A program made the position numbers and the translations under genes. Below are positions 16,782-27,094 of a stretch of 64,000 bases of DNA, in pieces. This DNA is from DATKAS01 sp963773315 (GTDB taxonomy: Bacteria; Actinomycetota; Acidimicrobiia; Acidimicrobiales; DATKAS01). The DNA is taken from positions 682,001 through 746,000 of the forward strand of contig CAVZAF010000002.1 of the NCBI GenBank assembly GCA_963773315.1. Reading direction: 5' to 3'. The notes under the pieces are model-generated. The model was not told the DNA's origin, ran no database searches, and saw nothing but the letters and a program-made list of their open reading frames with translations. Each line of letters starts with the position of its first letter. Position 1 is the stretch's first letter.

Positions 16782-19088
16782 TCAGGCGGAAGCGGCCTGG
16801 ATCGCGCGCCACACGCGCTCGCCCGTGCATGGCATGTCGATGTGCTTCACGCCGAGATGGCTCACCGCGTCGACCACCGCGTTCTGGATGGCGGGTGTCG
16901 AGCCGATCGTGCCCGACTCGCCGATGCCCTTCGCTCCGAGCGGGTTGCGCGGGCTGTCGGTCTGGGTGTTCGACACCTCGAAGCTGCACAGCTCGGCCGC
17001 AGACGGCATCGCGTAGTCCGCGAGCGTCGACGTGAGCGGGTTGCCGTCCTCGTCGTACTGCATCCACTCGAAGAGGGCTTGCGCCGCGCCTTGTGCGATC
17101 CCTCCGTGCTGCTGGCCATTGACCAACAGCGGGTTCAGGATCCGGCCGCAGTCGTCGACCGCGACATGGCGGAGCATCGTCACCTCACCGGTTTCGGTGT
17201 CGACCTCGACGACGGAGATGTGCGAGCCGAACGGAAAGGTCGAGTCGCTGCCGTCGAAGTCGAGCTCGTGGCGGAGGGGAGCAGGCTCGAGGCCGCTGGG
17301 CAGACGGGAGGCGTCCCGCGAGGCCACCGCGAGCTCGGCCCACGACAGAGCGTTGGCGGGCACACCCGCGACGTGCACGCCCCCGCCGCCGGCGACGATG
17401 TCGTCGGGCGAGGCTTCGAGGAGATGCGCAGCGATCTTTTGGGCGCGGGCGAGCACCTCGTTGGACGCGACATGGATCGCGCTGCCCGCCGTCTGCAGCG
17501 ACCGTGAGCCCATCGTGCCGGCGCCGCGGGGCACGCGGTCGGTGTCGGAGTTGACCAGCGTGATCTTGTCCATCGGGATGCCGAGCACGTCGCTGGCGAG
17601 CATCGCGAACGCGGTGTGGTGCCCTTGGCCGTGCACGCTCGTGCCCGCGTACACGCTCGCGGTGCCGTCATCGTGCACCTCGACCGCGCCGAATTCGATG
17701 TGCAGACCGACCGGAGCCGTCACCTCGACATAGGACGAGACGCCGATGCCGAGCTGCTTCGAGTCGCCGCTGCTGCGCCGACGCGCTTGCTCAGCTCGCA
17801 GGTCTGAGTAGCTCGACGCCTGCAGTGCCGCATCGAGCGCCTTCTCGTACTCGCCGCTGTCGTAGTTGGCTCCCGTGGGGGTGGTGAGGGGGAAGCTGGC
17901 CGGCTGGAGGAAGTTGACCCGCCTGATCTCGGCCGGGTCCATGCCGATCTCGTGCGCGGCCACGTCGAGCACACGCTCGATCAGCTGCGTGGCCTCAGGC
18001 CGGCCGGCCCCTCGGTACGCGCCGATCGTCGTGTTGTTCGTCAGGGCCATCACCGCGTTCGAACGCACCTTCGGGATGTCGTAGACGCCGACGGCCATCA
18101 TCTGCGTGAGCATCGGGAGGATCGCCCCGAGCGCGGGGTAGGCACCGGCGCACGCGACGACCTTGATGTCGAGGCCGACGATCTTGCCGTCGGACCCGAC
18201 GCCGAGCCGAGCCGTCATGATGTAGTCGCGGCCCTGGACGAGCGACACCATGTCCTCGGAGCGTGACGCGATCCACTTGACGGGCCGACCGAGCTTCAGC
18301 GCGGCTGCGCCTGCGACGAGGTGCTCGACGTAGGTGGCGGCCTTCGGACCGAAGCCGCCACCGACCCAGGGGCACACGACGCGGAGGTTCTCGGGTGCGA
18401 GGCCGAGCAGCGGCGCGTAGGCGGCGTGCGCTGCGTGAGGCGCCTGATGGGAGACCCAGAGAGTGAGGCCGTTTTCGGTGGGGACGGCGAGGATGCCGTT
18501 GGTCTCCATCGGCACGCCGGCGAGGCGCTGGCTCACCATGGTGACTTCGCCGACCGCTGCCGCTCCCGCAATCGGGTCGGAGTCGTCGCCTTCGGGGAAC
18601 TGCGTGCCGAAGCAGACGTTCGAGCCGTGAGCGGGGAAGAGAAGGGGAGCGTCGGGCGCGAGCGCCTGAGCCGCGGTGAGCACGGAAGGCAGCGGGTCGT
18701 AGTCGACGACCACGGCCTCGGCCGCGTCGATCGCTTGCGCCCGTGTGTCGGCCACGACCGCGGCCACGATGTCGCCGACGAACCGCACCTTCTCGCCCGC
18801 GAACACGGGCCGGTTCAAGGTGTCGGGCATCATCGCGAAGCCCTGCAGGCTCGGGATGCCGAGGTCGTCGCCACCGGCGTGGTAGACGCCGACGACGCCC
18901 GGCATCGACGTCGCCGCGCTCACGTCGACCGAAGTCACGTTCGCGTGCGCGATGGGGGATCGTACGAACACGACGTGAGCCATGTTCGGCTCGACGAGGT
19001 CGTCGACGTACTTGCCACTCCCCGTGAGCAGCGTCGGATCCTCGAGTCGCTGGACCGCGTTGCCGAGGATCGAACCCGATGCAGCCAT
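16782..19088 (-). CDS. Molybdopterin-binding large subunit, xanthine/CO dehydrogenase family (form II CoxL-like)
   Basis: 768 residues, intact. Start ATG 19088 is set by GGGGGT a few bases upstream. Motifs: VGGGFGPKA (243-250), GAYRGAGRPEA (AYRGAGR at about 357-363, the form II signature in place of AYRCSFR of true CO dehydrogenase) and KGIGESGTIG near the end, holding the catalytic Glu. It would bind Mo-MCD and hydroxylate an aldehyde or N-heterocycle. Such enzymes need FAD (CoxM) and 2Fe-2S (CoxS) subunits; neither lies in this window. The gene just upstream encodes a GYD protein. Confidence 0.9.
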   Translation of the reverse strand: MAASGSILGNAVQRLEDPTLLTGSGKYVDDLVEPNMAHVVFVRSPIAHANVTSVDVSAATSMPGVVGVYHAGGDDLGIPSLQGFAMMPDTLNRPVFAGEKVRFVGDIVAAVVADTRAQAIDAAEAVVVDYDPLPSVLTAAQALAPDAPLLFPAHGSNVCFGTQFPEGDDSDPIAGAAAVGEVTMVSQRLAGVPMETNGILAVPTENGLTLWVSHQAPHAAHAAYAPLLGLAPENLRVVCPWVGGGFGPKAATYVEHLVAGAAALKLGRPVKWIASRSEDMVSLVQGRDYIMTARLGVGSDGKIVGLDIKVVACAGAYPALGAILPMLTQMMAVGVYDIPKVRSNAVMALTNNTTIGAYRGAGRPEATQLIERVLDVAAHEIGMDPAEIRRVNFLQPASFPLTTPTGANYDSGEYEKALDAALQASSYSDLRAEQARRRSSGDSKQLGIGVSSYVEVTAPVGLHIEFGAVEVHDDGTASVYAGTSVHGQGHHTAFAMLASDVLGIPMDKITLVNSDTDRVPRGAGTMGSRSLQTAGSAIHVASNEVLARAQKIAAHLLEASPDDIVAGGGGVHVAGVPANALSWAELAVASRDASRLPSGLEPAPLRHELDFDGSDSTFPFGSHISVVEVDTETGEVTMLRHVAVDDCGRILNPLLVNGQQHGGIAQGAAQALFEWMQYDEDGNPLTSTLADYAMPSAAELCSFEVSNTQTDSPRNPLGAKGIGESGTIGSTPAIQNAVVDAVSHLGVKHIDMPCTGERVWRAIQAASA

Positions 19089-19137
19089 GTGCAAACCCCC
19101 GATGTGAAGACTCGGGGGCACGATACTCAGGTTGCGG

Positions 19138-19458
19138 CTAGCTGCCCGGCGGCCGGTAGCTGACCTTGCGCTTGAGGGCCGAGTCGACCTCCTCGACCGT
19201 CATCAGCTTGACCGTCTTGATCCCGACGGTGCTGCCCGTGCTGACCGCGAACGACACCGCGGCCGCAGCCTCGTCGTCGGGGAGGTCGCAGATCACGAAT
19301 GCGTCGACGTCCCCGAACGCGAAGTGGAACGAATCCAGCGCGCCGCCGACGCTGGCGCACATCTCGCTCACCACCTTCACCCGGCTGGCCGCTCCGGCCT
19401 TCTGCAGCCCCTTCGCTGCCTCAGCGCTGTAGGACGCCTCGAACATGTACTTCGGCAT
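19138..19458 (-). CDS. GYD-domain protein
   Basis: 106 residues from ATG 19458, with AAGGAGG nine bases upstream; the GTG at 19464 would be too close to it. MPKYMFEASYSAEAAKGL, FGDVDAFVICDLPDDEAA and VGIKTVKLMTVEEVDSAL match the GYD fold (a ferredoxin-like dimeric alpha-beta-barrel protein of unknown function). It precedes the CoxL-like gene by 49 bases on the same strand and follows chrA by 72, so it is probably co-expressed with the molybdoenzyme. Confidence 0.8.
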   Translation of the reverse strand: MPKYMFEASYSAEAAKGLQKAGAASRVKVVSEMCASVGGALDSFHFAFGDVDAFVICDLPDDEAAAAVSFAVSTGSTVGIKTVKLMTVEEVDSALKRKVSYRPPGS

Positions 19459-19530
19459 CGGCACGTGCCTCCTTCGCCGCCATGTCTGAGCGCGGCCTGC
19501 GGCGAGCCTCTCACAGCGGAGCGGTGACCG

Positions 19531-20682
19531 TCAGACCGGCGCGCCGGCCACGGCGACGATGAGGCCGACGGCGGCGGCTCCCAAGATCGTGACGACCGCT
19601 CCCCGACGCCACACGAGCAGGGTGCCGAGCGCGGCCACCAGGATCGGGACCTGCCACCAGTGCCCGAGGGCGAGCGCGAGGGGGATCGTCGACCCCGCGA
19701 TCGCGCCGATCGCCGCTGGCCCGGCACCGGTGAGGAATGCCTGCACCGCGCGGTTGGCGCGGAGGTGAGAGAAGTGAGGACCTCCGATCAGGACGAAGAG
19801 GAATGAAGGAGCGAACGCGATCATTGCGGCGAGCAACCCTCCGCCCACTCCCGCGGCGGCGTAGCCGACGGTCGCCACTGTCAGCACGACGGGACCGGGC
19901 GTCACCTGCCCGAGGGCAACTGCGTTCAGGAACTGCGCGTCGGTCATCCAGTGATATGTGTGCACCGCGTCGTGCTGCATGAGGGGGATGATCACGAACC
20001 CGCCGCCGTATGAGAGCGCGCCGACCTTGAACGCGACCCACGCGAGCGCAGCGAGCCCGCCCGCGGCGACAGTGGGCGCGGCGGCACGCGCGACCAGAGC
20101 GGGCCGCACGTCCCCCAGCTTCGTGCCGCGGCGAACCGTGACCTCGATCAAGCCGCAGCCGAGCAGAGCGAGCACCAGGAACGGTCCGACGGTGGCGGCG
20201 ACGACGCCACCTGCGAGCGCGTAGAGGATCCACCGCGCGCGCTCGGCCCGACGGCTGCCGACGCGCGCCCAGCTCGACGGCACGAGCGTCCGTGCGGCGT
20301 GGAGCGCGACCGCGGGGACCGCGGCACCGGCGCCGGCAGCGGCACCCAGCACCGCGACGGGCGGGCTCCCCGCGAGGAAGACCGCAGACAGCACGAGGAT
20401 GAGCGCGAGGCCGGGCACGATGAAGCCGAGCCCTCCGATCAGCGCCCCCGCCGGCCCTCCGACTCGCCAAGCCGAGAAGATCGCGAGCTGCGTCGACGCA
20501 GGGCCGGGAAGCAGGTTCGTCGTCGCGATGCCATCCTCGAACTCGTCACCATCGAGCCACTTGTGCTCCTCGACGCACATGCGTCGGAGCAACGCGATGT
20601 GGGTCGGCGGGCCGCCGAAGCCGATGCAGCCCAGCCTCGTCCAGCTCTTTGCGATGGTGCCGAGCGGGACGCGTTCGGTCAT
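19531..20682 (-). CDS. chrA: Chromate transporter, CHR family (bidomain ChrA)
   Basis: 383 residues. It contains two repeats of the CHR domain: the first with FGGPPTHIALLRR and LLPGPASTQLAIF, the second with FKVGALSYGGGFVIIPLM and ALGQVTPGPVVLTVATVGY. It has about ten hydrophobic segments and effluxes chromate, or another oxyanion, from the cytoplasm. The ATG at 20682 overlaps the stop of the upstream glycosidase frame (ATGA), so they are translationally coupled, an unusual partner for a chromate pump. Confidence 0.9.
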   Translation of the reverse strand: MTERVPLGTIAKSWTRLGCIGFGGPPTHIALLRRMCVEEHKWLDGDEFEDGIATTNLLPGPASTQLAIFSAWRVGGPAGALIGGLGFIVPGLALILVLSAVFLAGSPPVAVLGAAAGAGAAVPAVALHAARTLVPSSWARVGSRRAERARWILYALAGGVVAATVGPFLVLALLGCGLIEVTVRRGTKLGDVRPALVARAAAPTVAAGGLAALAWVAFKVGALSYGGGFVIIPLMQHDAVHTYHWMTDAQFLNAVALGQVTPGPVVLTVATVGYAAAGVGGGLLAAMIAFAPSFLFVLIGGPHFSHLRANRAVQAFLTGAGPAAIGAIAGSTIPLALALGHWWQVPILVAALGTLLVWRRGAVVTILGAAAVGLIVAVAGAPV

Positions 20683-21976
20683 GCATCATCCGAGTGGACC
20701 GTCACGATGCCGCGCGTGCCGTCCACGGTGACCCGCGTGCCGTCGGGGATCGTGGCTGACGTTCCGTAGGGAGCTTGCTTCATCCGATGCTTCGCGACGC
20801 AGCACCTCTGCGCTCGGCCGGACGTTCCGGTCAGCGTCGATGATCCCGAACGAGACGTCGTAGCCGTGCAGCCACTCGTAGTTGTCGATGGCGGTCCAGT
20901 GGAAGAAGCCGCGCACGTCGATGCCGCGCTGGAGCGCGTCGTTCGTGACCTCGAGCCCGCGCTGGACATACGCGGCGCGCTGGTCGTCGTCGTCCGTGCC
21001 GATGCCGTATTCGGCGACGAGAAGTGGCGTGCCCGGCGCCTCGCTGATGGAGGCGATCGAGCACGAGTGCGAGTCCGTCAGCCCAGATCCCGTAGCCGAG
21101 CGGCGACACCGGCGCATCGGGAGGATGCACGGCGAGGCGGCCGTTCCGCACTCCCATCGCCGAGTAGTACGAGAAGCCGATCAGGTCGAACGCGTCCGCG
21201 AGATCGGGTCGCTCGATCGGGTCGCGGTGGCGAATGCGGAGCACACCGTCTCGATGCAGACCGAGGCCCGGCGTCCAGAGCAGCTCGTGCATCGCGGCGG
21301 CGTAGCCGCGCGTCTCGGCGAGGTCGTCCTGCTGGACGATCGCGGACAGCCCGAAGATCGACGAGACGGGCGCGCCCGTCTGCCGCAGGCGCACGGCGGC
21401 TTCCGCCGTCGCGAGCTGGATCGCCTCGTCGACGACCGCGACCTGCTCACGGTCGTTGGTGCCCGGCGGCCATCCGCCTCCGCCGTAGGCCGCACGCGCG
21501 TAGTAGTTGGTCTCGTTGACGGGCTGCCAACCGCCGGTGAGGTCGCCGAAGGTCTCGGCCATGAAGTCGACGTGCCTTGTCCACGCGCCGGTTCGGCCGC
21601 TCGGGTCGAGGAAGCCGCCCTCGGCCGCGAACCAGCGGGGGAGTGTGAAGTGGTGCAGGCACACCCACGGCGTGATGCCGGCGTCGCGTGCCGCTGTGAG
21701 GACAGCGCGGTAGTGCTCGACGGCCGCGGGGTCGTGAACGCCCGGCTCGGGTTCGATCCGCGCCCACTCGATCGAGAGCCGATGGTGCGTGAGGCCGAGC
21801 GACGCGAGGAGCGCGAAGTCCTCGGCGTGGCGAGCCGCGAACCCGTTGCCTTCCCCCGAGATCGGCGCGTGGCCTGCACGCTCCCAGTCCCACCAGTCCG
21901 ACGCGGGCGCGGCGCCCTCGCATTGAGTCGACGACGCCGCGGTCCCCCACATGAACCCCGTTGGCCAGCGCATCAT
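20679..21976 (-). CDS. Glycoside hydrolase family 1 (beta-glucosidase-like), two wobble indels
   Basis: Start MMRWPTGFMWGTAASSTQCEG is the typical GH1 opening; ATG 21976 overlaps the upstream stop (ATGA). Acid/base Glu lies in WQPVNETNYY (NET in place of NEP) and the nucleophile Glu in LLVAEYGIGT (AEYG in place of TENG); HWTAIDNYEWLHGY is the substrate-binding tail. A one-base insertion near 21066 (CAG plus extra c) splits the frame. A second near 20788 (CG-c/g) joins the domain to a tail ending IPDGTRVTVDGTRGIVTV, which ends at 20679 and overlaps chrA. That tail looks like the last hairpin of a PEP-utiliser mobile domain. Confidence 0.8.
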
Positions 21977-23166
21977 GTGCTCAGGAACGAGTCGATCTCG
22001 GTCAGGAGCTGCGTCCACGCGGGCTCGTCTGCGCGGAGCAGGTGGTTGCGGCTCGAGAGCGGCACGAGGCGAGCGCCGGGGATCAGCGACGCGAGCATCC
22101 GACCTTGCTCCCACGGGATCGCGGTGTCGTCGCGGGCATGAAGCACCAGCGTTGGCGCCGTGACTTCCCGGGCGATCTCTTTCACGTCGATGTCGGCCCA
22201 CGTCTCGAGGAGAAGCGCGGCGTTCGAAGGTGAGGTCGTGCGTCGCGAGCAGCTCGGCGAACGATTCCCACAGCTCGGCCGGGGCGTCCGGGATGAACCG
22301 GGCCGCGAAGAACCTTCGGAACCCGGGATCGTCCTTGCCCCAGCCGAGGCGAACCATTTCGAACTGCACCCGGGCCTCGCGAAACTCCTCGTCGGTCCTC
22401 GCCCGCGCGAGCCTTCCCTCGCAGTACGCACCGACGAGGACGAGGTGGCTCACTCGCTCGGGATGCCGAGCCGCGTAGGCGACCGCGACCGCACCGCCCT
22501 GGGACAGCCCGAGGATGGGGAATCTGCTCGAGGCCGAGGTCGTCGACGACCGTCTCGAAGTCTTCGACCAGCGAGTCGAACGAGAAGTCCCGGACGTCGT
22601 GGTCGGAAAGGCCGTTGCCGCGCTCGTCGTAGCGCACCAACGTGCGGTTCCGCGCGAGGTCGACGAGCCAGTGCCGCCACACCGGGCTTTGCCAGTCGTA
22701 GTCGAGATGGGTGATCCAGTGCGCGGCGCGTACGAGCGGAGGTCCCGACCCGATCGTCGCGTACGCGAGGCGTGTGCCGTCCGGTGCGGTGCAGAAGCGG
22801 ATCTCCTGCTGTAGGCGCTTCGGGCACCTCGAGCACCGGTCGCTCGACGGCGTCGGGCACCTCCTGCACCGATGCGATGAAGCGGTACCCACGCCCGTGG
22901 ATGGTCTGGACGACCTTCTGCTCCTTGCCGGTGTCGCCGACGGCCTGGCGGCACTGCTTGATGCGCGTCGTCAGCGCCGACTCGGTCACGAACTGGTGCC
23001 CCCACACCTGGTCGAGCAGCTCGTTCTTCGACACCACACGGTCACGGTTCTGGACGAGGTGCGCGAGGACGTCGAAGACCTGAGGCTCGACGTGCTGGGG
23101 CTCGTCGTTGCGGTACAGCGAGTAGCGAGTGGTGTCGAGCACCGTGTCGCCGAACAGGTACCGCAC
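21973..23166 (-). CDS. Winged-helix DNA-binding domain fused to an alpha/beta hydrolase (indels)
   Basis: Residues 1-100 from GTG 23166 are an OmpR/CadC-type winged helix: DVLAHLVQNRDRVVSKNELL and ALTTRIKQCRQAVGDTG, ending VVQTIHGRGYRFIA. A short linker leads to an alpha/beta hydrolase: EIRFCTAPDGTRLAYATIG, VRYDERGNGLSD, nucleophile LGLSQGGAVA, acid LVLHARDDTAIP, His in SSRNHLL. Three frame breaks (near 22815, 22517, 22217) resolve at wobble positions such as CC-t/a and CA-g/a. No transmembrane segment separates the halves, unlike CadC. It may be a regulator whose sensor is a hydrolase fold binding a small ligand. It heads the minus-strand run. Confidence 0.85.
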
Positions 23167-23216
23167 TCAGCATTGTGTACGCTCATGGGGCGGGGCGCGT
23201 GGCGACAGACCAGGCG

Positions 23217-24841
23217 TCAGCCGAAGTCGAAGCCGGCGTAGCCGTCGTCCGCGACTCGGCACCGCTCTTGGAACTTCGGGAAGCCCCCGGTGTAGAGCAG
23301 CACCGTGCGCCCCTGGCCCGCGTAGCTCCGAGACCGGGAGCCCGTGAACCACGAGTCGACCTTCGAGAACAGCATCCGCTCGGCTGCGTCGACGACCTCG
23401 TCGGTCCACTCGTCCTGCGCCGCGGTGGTGGGCGACGACGCGTGTCTTGCCCCGCGCGAGTCATGTCTTCGAGCAGCGACGGCGATCCAGTCGACGTTGT
23501 GCTCGATGCAGCGAGGCATGTTGCAGAAGCTCGCCGCGCTGTGCGGGCCGACGAGCATGAAGAGGTTCGGGAAGCCTGCGACTCCGAGCCCGAGGTAGGT
23601 CTTCGGTCCGGCTCGCCCATGCGTCGTGCAGCCGCGCGCCGTCATCGCCGACGACCTCGATCCTGTCGTACGAGCCGGTCACCGCATCGAAGCCCGTCGC
23701 GAGGATGAGCACGTCGCACTCGTGGTCGCGCGTCGCTGGTTGTGATCCCCGATTCGGTGATCTCGACGATCGGCGTCTCTCGGAGGTCGACGAGCTCGAC
23801 GTTGGGCTGGTTGAACACCTCGTAGTAGCCCGACTCGAGCGGCACGCGCCGGGTGCCGAAGCCGTGGTCGACGGGGATCAGCTTCTCGGCCAAGTCGGGG
23901 TCGTGCACGCGCTCACGGATCTTGGTCGCAACGAACTCGCTCAACGTGGCGTTCGCCTGAGGGTCGACGAGCACGTCGCGGAAGTTGCCCATCCAGATGC
24001 CGAAACCCCGCTGCGCGTAGAGCTCCTCGTAGAACGCGAGGCGCTCCTCGTCTGACACCTCGAGCGCCTTGCGTCGGTCGGCGTCGTGGATGAAGCCGCC
24101 ATAGGTGTTGCGGCAACGATCGAAGATCTCCTCGTAGCGCTCGCGGATCGAGGCCTGCTCGTCGGCATCGATCGGACCGTTGCGCAAGCGGCGCGCACCA
24201 GTTCGGTGTTCGCTGGAACACCGTGAGGTGCCCGACCGTCTTCGCGATCTCCGTGGATGAGCTGCACGCGCGGTCGCTCCGGTGCCGATCACGGCGACAC
24301 GGCGATCCGAGAAGTCGAGCGGATCGTGCGGCCAGTCGCGGTGTGGAAGAGCTGCCCTCGGAAGCGCTCGATGCCCGGGATGTCGGGAATCACGGGGGTC
24401 GACAGCACCCCGACCGCCAAGATGACGAAGCGTGCGGTGACCGATTCGCCGGCGTCGAGGTCGACTCTCCATGTCCGCGACTGCTCGTGCCACGTCAGTC
24501 CGGTCACGCGGGTGTCGAACGTGATGTCGCGTCGGAGGTCGAATCGGTCGGCGACGTGCTGCAGGTAGCGAAGCGTCTCGGGCTGAGCCGAGAAGTGCTC
24601 GCTCCAGTCTCCACTCGTCGAGCAGCTCGGGTGAGAACGAGTACCCGTAGGAGTAGCTCTCGGAGTCGAACCGGGCGCCCGGGTAGCGGTTCCAGTACCA
24701 GGTGCCGCCGACGTCACCGCCAGCTTCGAAGGCATGCGCCGACATCCCGAGCTCGCGGAGTCGGTGCAGCTGATAGAGGCCGGACACACCGGCGCCCACC
24801 ACGACCGCGTCGAATGTCACCGGTGTAGTGTCGACGCGCAT
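23217..24841 (-). CDS. Baeyer-Villiger / flavin-containing monooxygenase (indels)
   Basis: About 540 residues from ATG 24841. FAD site VVVGAGVSGLYQLHRL then GGTWYWNRYPGARFDSES. The BVMO fingerprint FxGxxxHxxxWP appears as FRGQLFHTA-DWPHD once a missing third base near 24340 is allowed; NADP site VAVIGTGATA follows. C-terminal parts include LILATGFDAVTG, GFPNLFMLVGPHS and FTGSRSRSY. Frame breaks (near 24608, 24340, 24270, 24250, 24190, 23745, 23610, 23440) mostly resolve at codon third bases. It resembles cyclohexanone or 4-hydroxyacetophenone-type monooxygenases, inserting oxygen beside a ketone. Divergent from the serine hydrolase at 24887. Confidence 0.85.
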
Positions 24842-24886
24842 GGGTGCGATTCGACAAGATCCCGACTCGCACGACTGCACGATGTG

Positions 24887-26040
24887 ATGGTTCGCCACGT
24901 CGAGCGAGACAACGCCGGCGGCGTCGCCTGGCTCGCGGCAAGAGACGGTGACGTCGAGGTCGGTGTCGCCGGAACGCTGACCCGTGAAGAGGGAACGGAA
25001 GTCGAGCCCGACTCGATCTTCCGCGTCGCGTCGATGACCAAGCCGATCACCGCCGTCGCAGCGATGATCCTGGTGGAGGAGTGCCGACTCCGACTCGACG
25101 ACCCGATCGACGACCTGTTGCCCGAGATGGCGAACCGGCGGGTGCTCGTCGACGGGCGCGGCGGCCTCGATGGCGAGACCGTCCCGGCGATGCGACCCAT
25201 CACGGTCGACGACGTCCTCACGTTCCGGCTCGGTCTCGGCATGGACTTCTCGGCACCGTGGCCTTGGCCCGTCATGGACGCGATGGATGCGCTCGGACCT
25301 CGGCAGTGGGCCGCCGCACCCGCAGGTGCCACCCGAGCCCGACGAGTGGATCCGTCGGCTCTCGACCTTGCCGCTCCTGTATCAGCCGGGTGAGAGGTGG
25401 CTCTACAACACCGGGTCAGATGTGCTGGGCGTGCTCGTCCGCCCGAGCGTCAGGTCAACCACTCGAGGTCTTCCTTCGCGAGCGCCTGTTCGAACCGCTC
25501 CGCATGGTCGACACCGCGTTCCACGCGGAGCAACCCGACCGGCTCGGCGCGTGCTACGCGGTCGATCCGGTCGACGGTCACCGCACGGTTTACGACGCGC
25601 CCGACGGCCAGTGGACGAAGCCGCCCGCCTTCCCGTCAGCGGCGGGGGGCTGGTGTCGACGGTCGACGACATGCATGCGTTCGGGCGCATGCTGCTCGCC
25701 GAAGGGCGCCTTCCCGACGGCTCGCGGCTCATCTCTTCGGCGGCCGTCAACGCGATGACGACCGACCACATCGGCGTTCGCACTGGCGCACCCGGGCCCT
25801 CGCCGGACGGCTCGCTCGGATGGGGCTTCGGCGTCGGCGTCCAGGTTCGTCGCACGGGCCTCGCCCGCGAGGTCGGCAGCTACGGGTGGGACGGCGGGCT
25901 CGGCTCGTCGTGGGCGAACGACCCCGAGCGAGCGAGTCGTCGGCACGATCCTCACGACCGACATGTTCACCGGACCGTTCCCACCGCCCGCGGTCATCCG
26001 CGACTTCTGGACCTGCGTCTACGCATCCCTCGACGACTGA
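24887..26040 (+). CDS. Serine hydrolase, beta-lactamase class C / esterase EstB family (indels)
   Basis: About 385 residues. SxxK nucleophile in RVASMTKPITA (S49, K52), YxN-type motif in ERWLYNTGSDVLG, and the late GLGSSW / GSYGWDGGLG region near the C-terminus stands in for KTG. The family includes esterases, D-peptidases and lactonases as well as beta-lactamases. No signal peptide is visible, which favours an intracellular esterase. Four frame breaks (near 25328, 25445, 25645, 25932) sit at wobble sites or G/C runs. Start uncertain: ATG 24887 has no clear ribosome site. Next to a BVMO, it could hydrolyse the ester or lactone product. Confidence 0.82.
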
Positions 26041-26053
26041 CCCAGCCCAGATC

Positions 26054-27039
26054 TCAGGCGGGGTCGGCGGCGTAGCACGCACGCCGATCTGCGCGCGGAT
26101 CTCGTCCATCGTGCGTGCGAGTGCGATCGTCTCGTCGAGCGGCACGACCGGGCTCTCGATGCTCGCCGGCCGCGAGGCACGCTGCACCTCGATCGCTTGG
26201 AAGCGAAGGCCCTCGCCGTCGTAGTCGAGCGTCGATCCAATCGACGGATGTTGCCCGAGCCCACGCCGACGCGGGTCGGGCGGTGCATCCATGCCGGGAG
26301 CTCGATCCAACCGTCGGTGCCCGAGATGCGCGCGGTGTTCGACAGCCCGATCGCGCGTCGCGGCCTTGATCACGCCGAGCCGACCACCCGAGTGGTGCAG
26401 GACCGCGGCGACCTGCTCGTCCGCGCCGGTCTCGCCGACGTGGCCCTCGGCGACGACGTGGTCGGGCGTGCCGAGCACCATCGAGCAGAGCTGCAACGGG
26501 TAGATGCCGAGGTCGAGCAACGCGCCGCCACCCTGAGCGAGATCGAACAACCGGTGCTCGGGCATCAAGGGCACACGGAATCCGAAGTCGGCCTCGACGA
26601 CCATCGGCTCGCCGATGCGCTCGTCACGCAGCAGCTCCGCGACCGCTCGGTACGACGGGAGGAAGCGGCTCCACAGCGCCTCCATCGCGAAGACGCCCCG
26701 AGCACGCGCGGCCTCGGCCATGCGTGTGGCCTGGGTCGCGTTCAACGCGAACGGCTTCTCGCAGAGCACGTGCTTGCCGCCCTCGATCGCCTGTAGCACG
26801 ACGGCTTCGTGCTGAGCGTGGGGGGTGGCGACGTACACGACGTCGACACCCGTGTCTTCCATCAGCTCGTCGTACGAGCCGTATCGCGTCGGGATGTCGA
26901 AGCGATCGCCGAACGCGTCGGCGCGCTCCTTCGCTCGCGAGCCGACCGCGACGAGCTCGGCGTCGTCGACGAGGGCCAACCCCTCCGCGAATTGCGCAGC
27001 GATGTGTCCCGGCGCGGCGATACCCCAACGAACAGTCAT
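26054..27039 (-). CDS. Gfo/Idh/MocA-family oxidoreductase (indels)
   Basis: About 327 residues. N-terminal Rossmann fold MTVRWGIAAPGHIAAQFAEGL, then VDVVYVATPHAQH and the family hallmark VLCEKPFALN with catalytic Lys. The second half, LLDLGIYPLQL, is the alpha/beta substrate domain. The family oxidises or reduces sugars, inositols and dihydrodiols with NAD(P). Frame breaks near 26370, 26255 and 26075 disturb the last third; the natural end appears to be YAADPA and a stop at 26054, giving a 13-base gap to the convergent serine hydrolase. Confidence 0.85.
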
Positions 27040-27046
27040 ACGTGGG

Positions 27047-27052
27047 ACGGTA
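27047..27052 (-). promoter_or_regulatory. Probable -10 box (TACCGT) of a leaderless gene
   Basis: On the minus strand TACCGT lies 7 bases before the ATG at 27039 with no ribosome site between, the same geometry as other leaderless starts in this window. Confidence 0.5.
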
Positions 27053-27094
27053 ATCGTCGCGACGATCTCCGATCCCGTGACCCCAGTGCGTTCT

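Noticed and set aside
20679..20784. A separate small gene encoding a PEP-utiliser mobile domain before chrA
   Set aside because: Too short for the domain and upstream codons in that frame are antisense-like; better read as the repaired tail of the glycosidase.
24734..24886. Upstream extension of the serine hydrolase frame to 24734
   Set aside because: It would run through the start of the divergent BVMO; the conserved N-terminus begins at about 24887.
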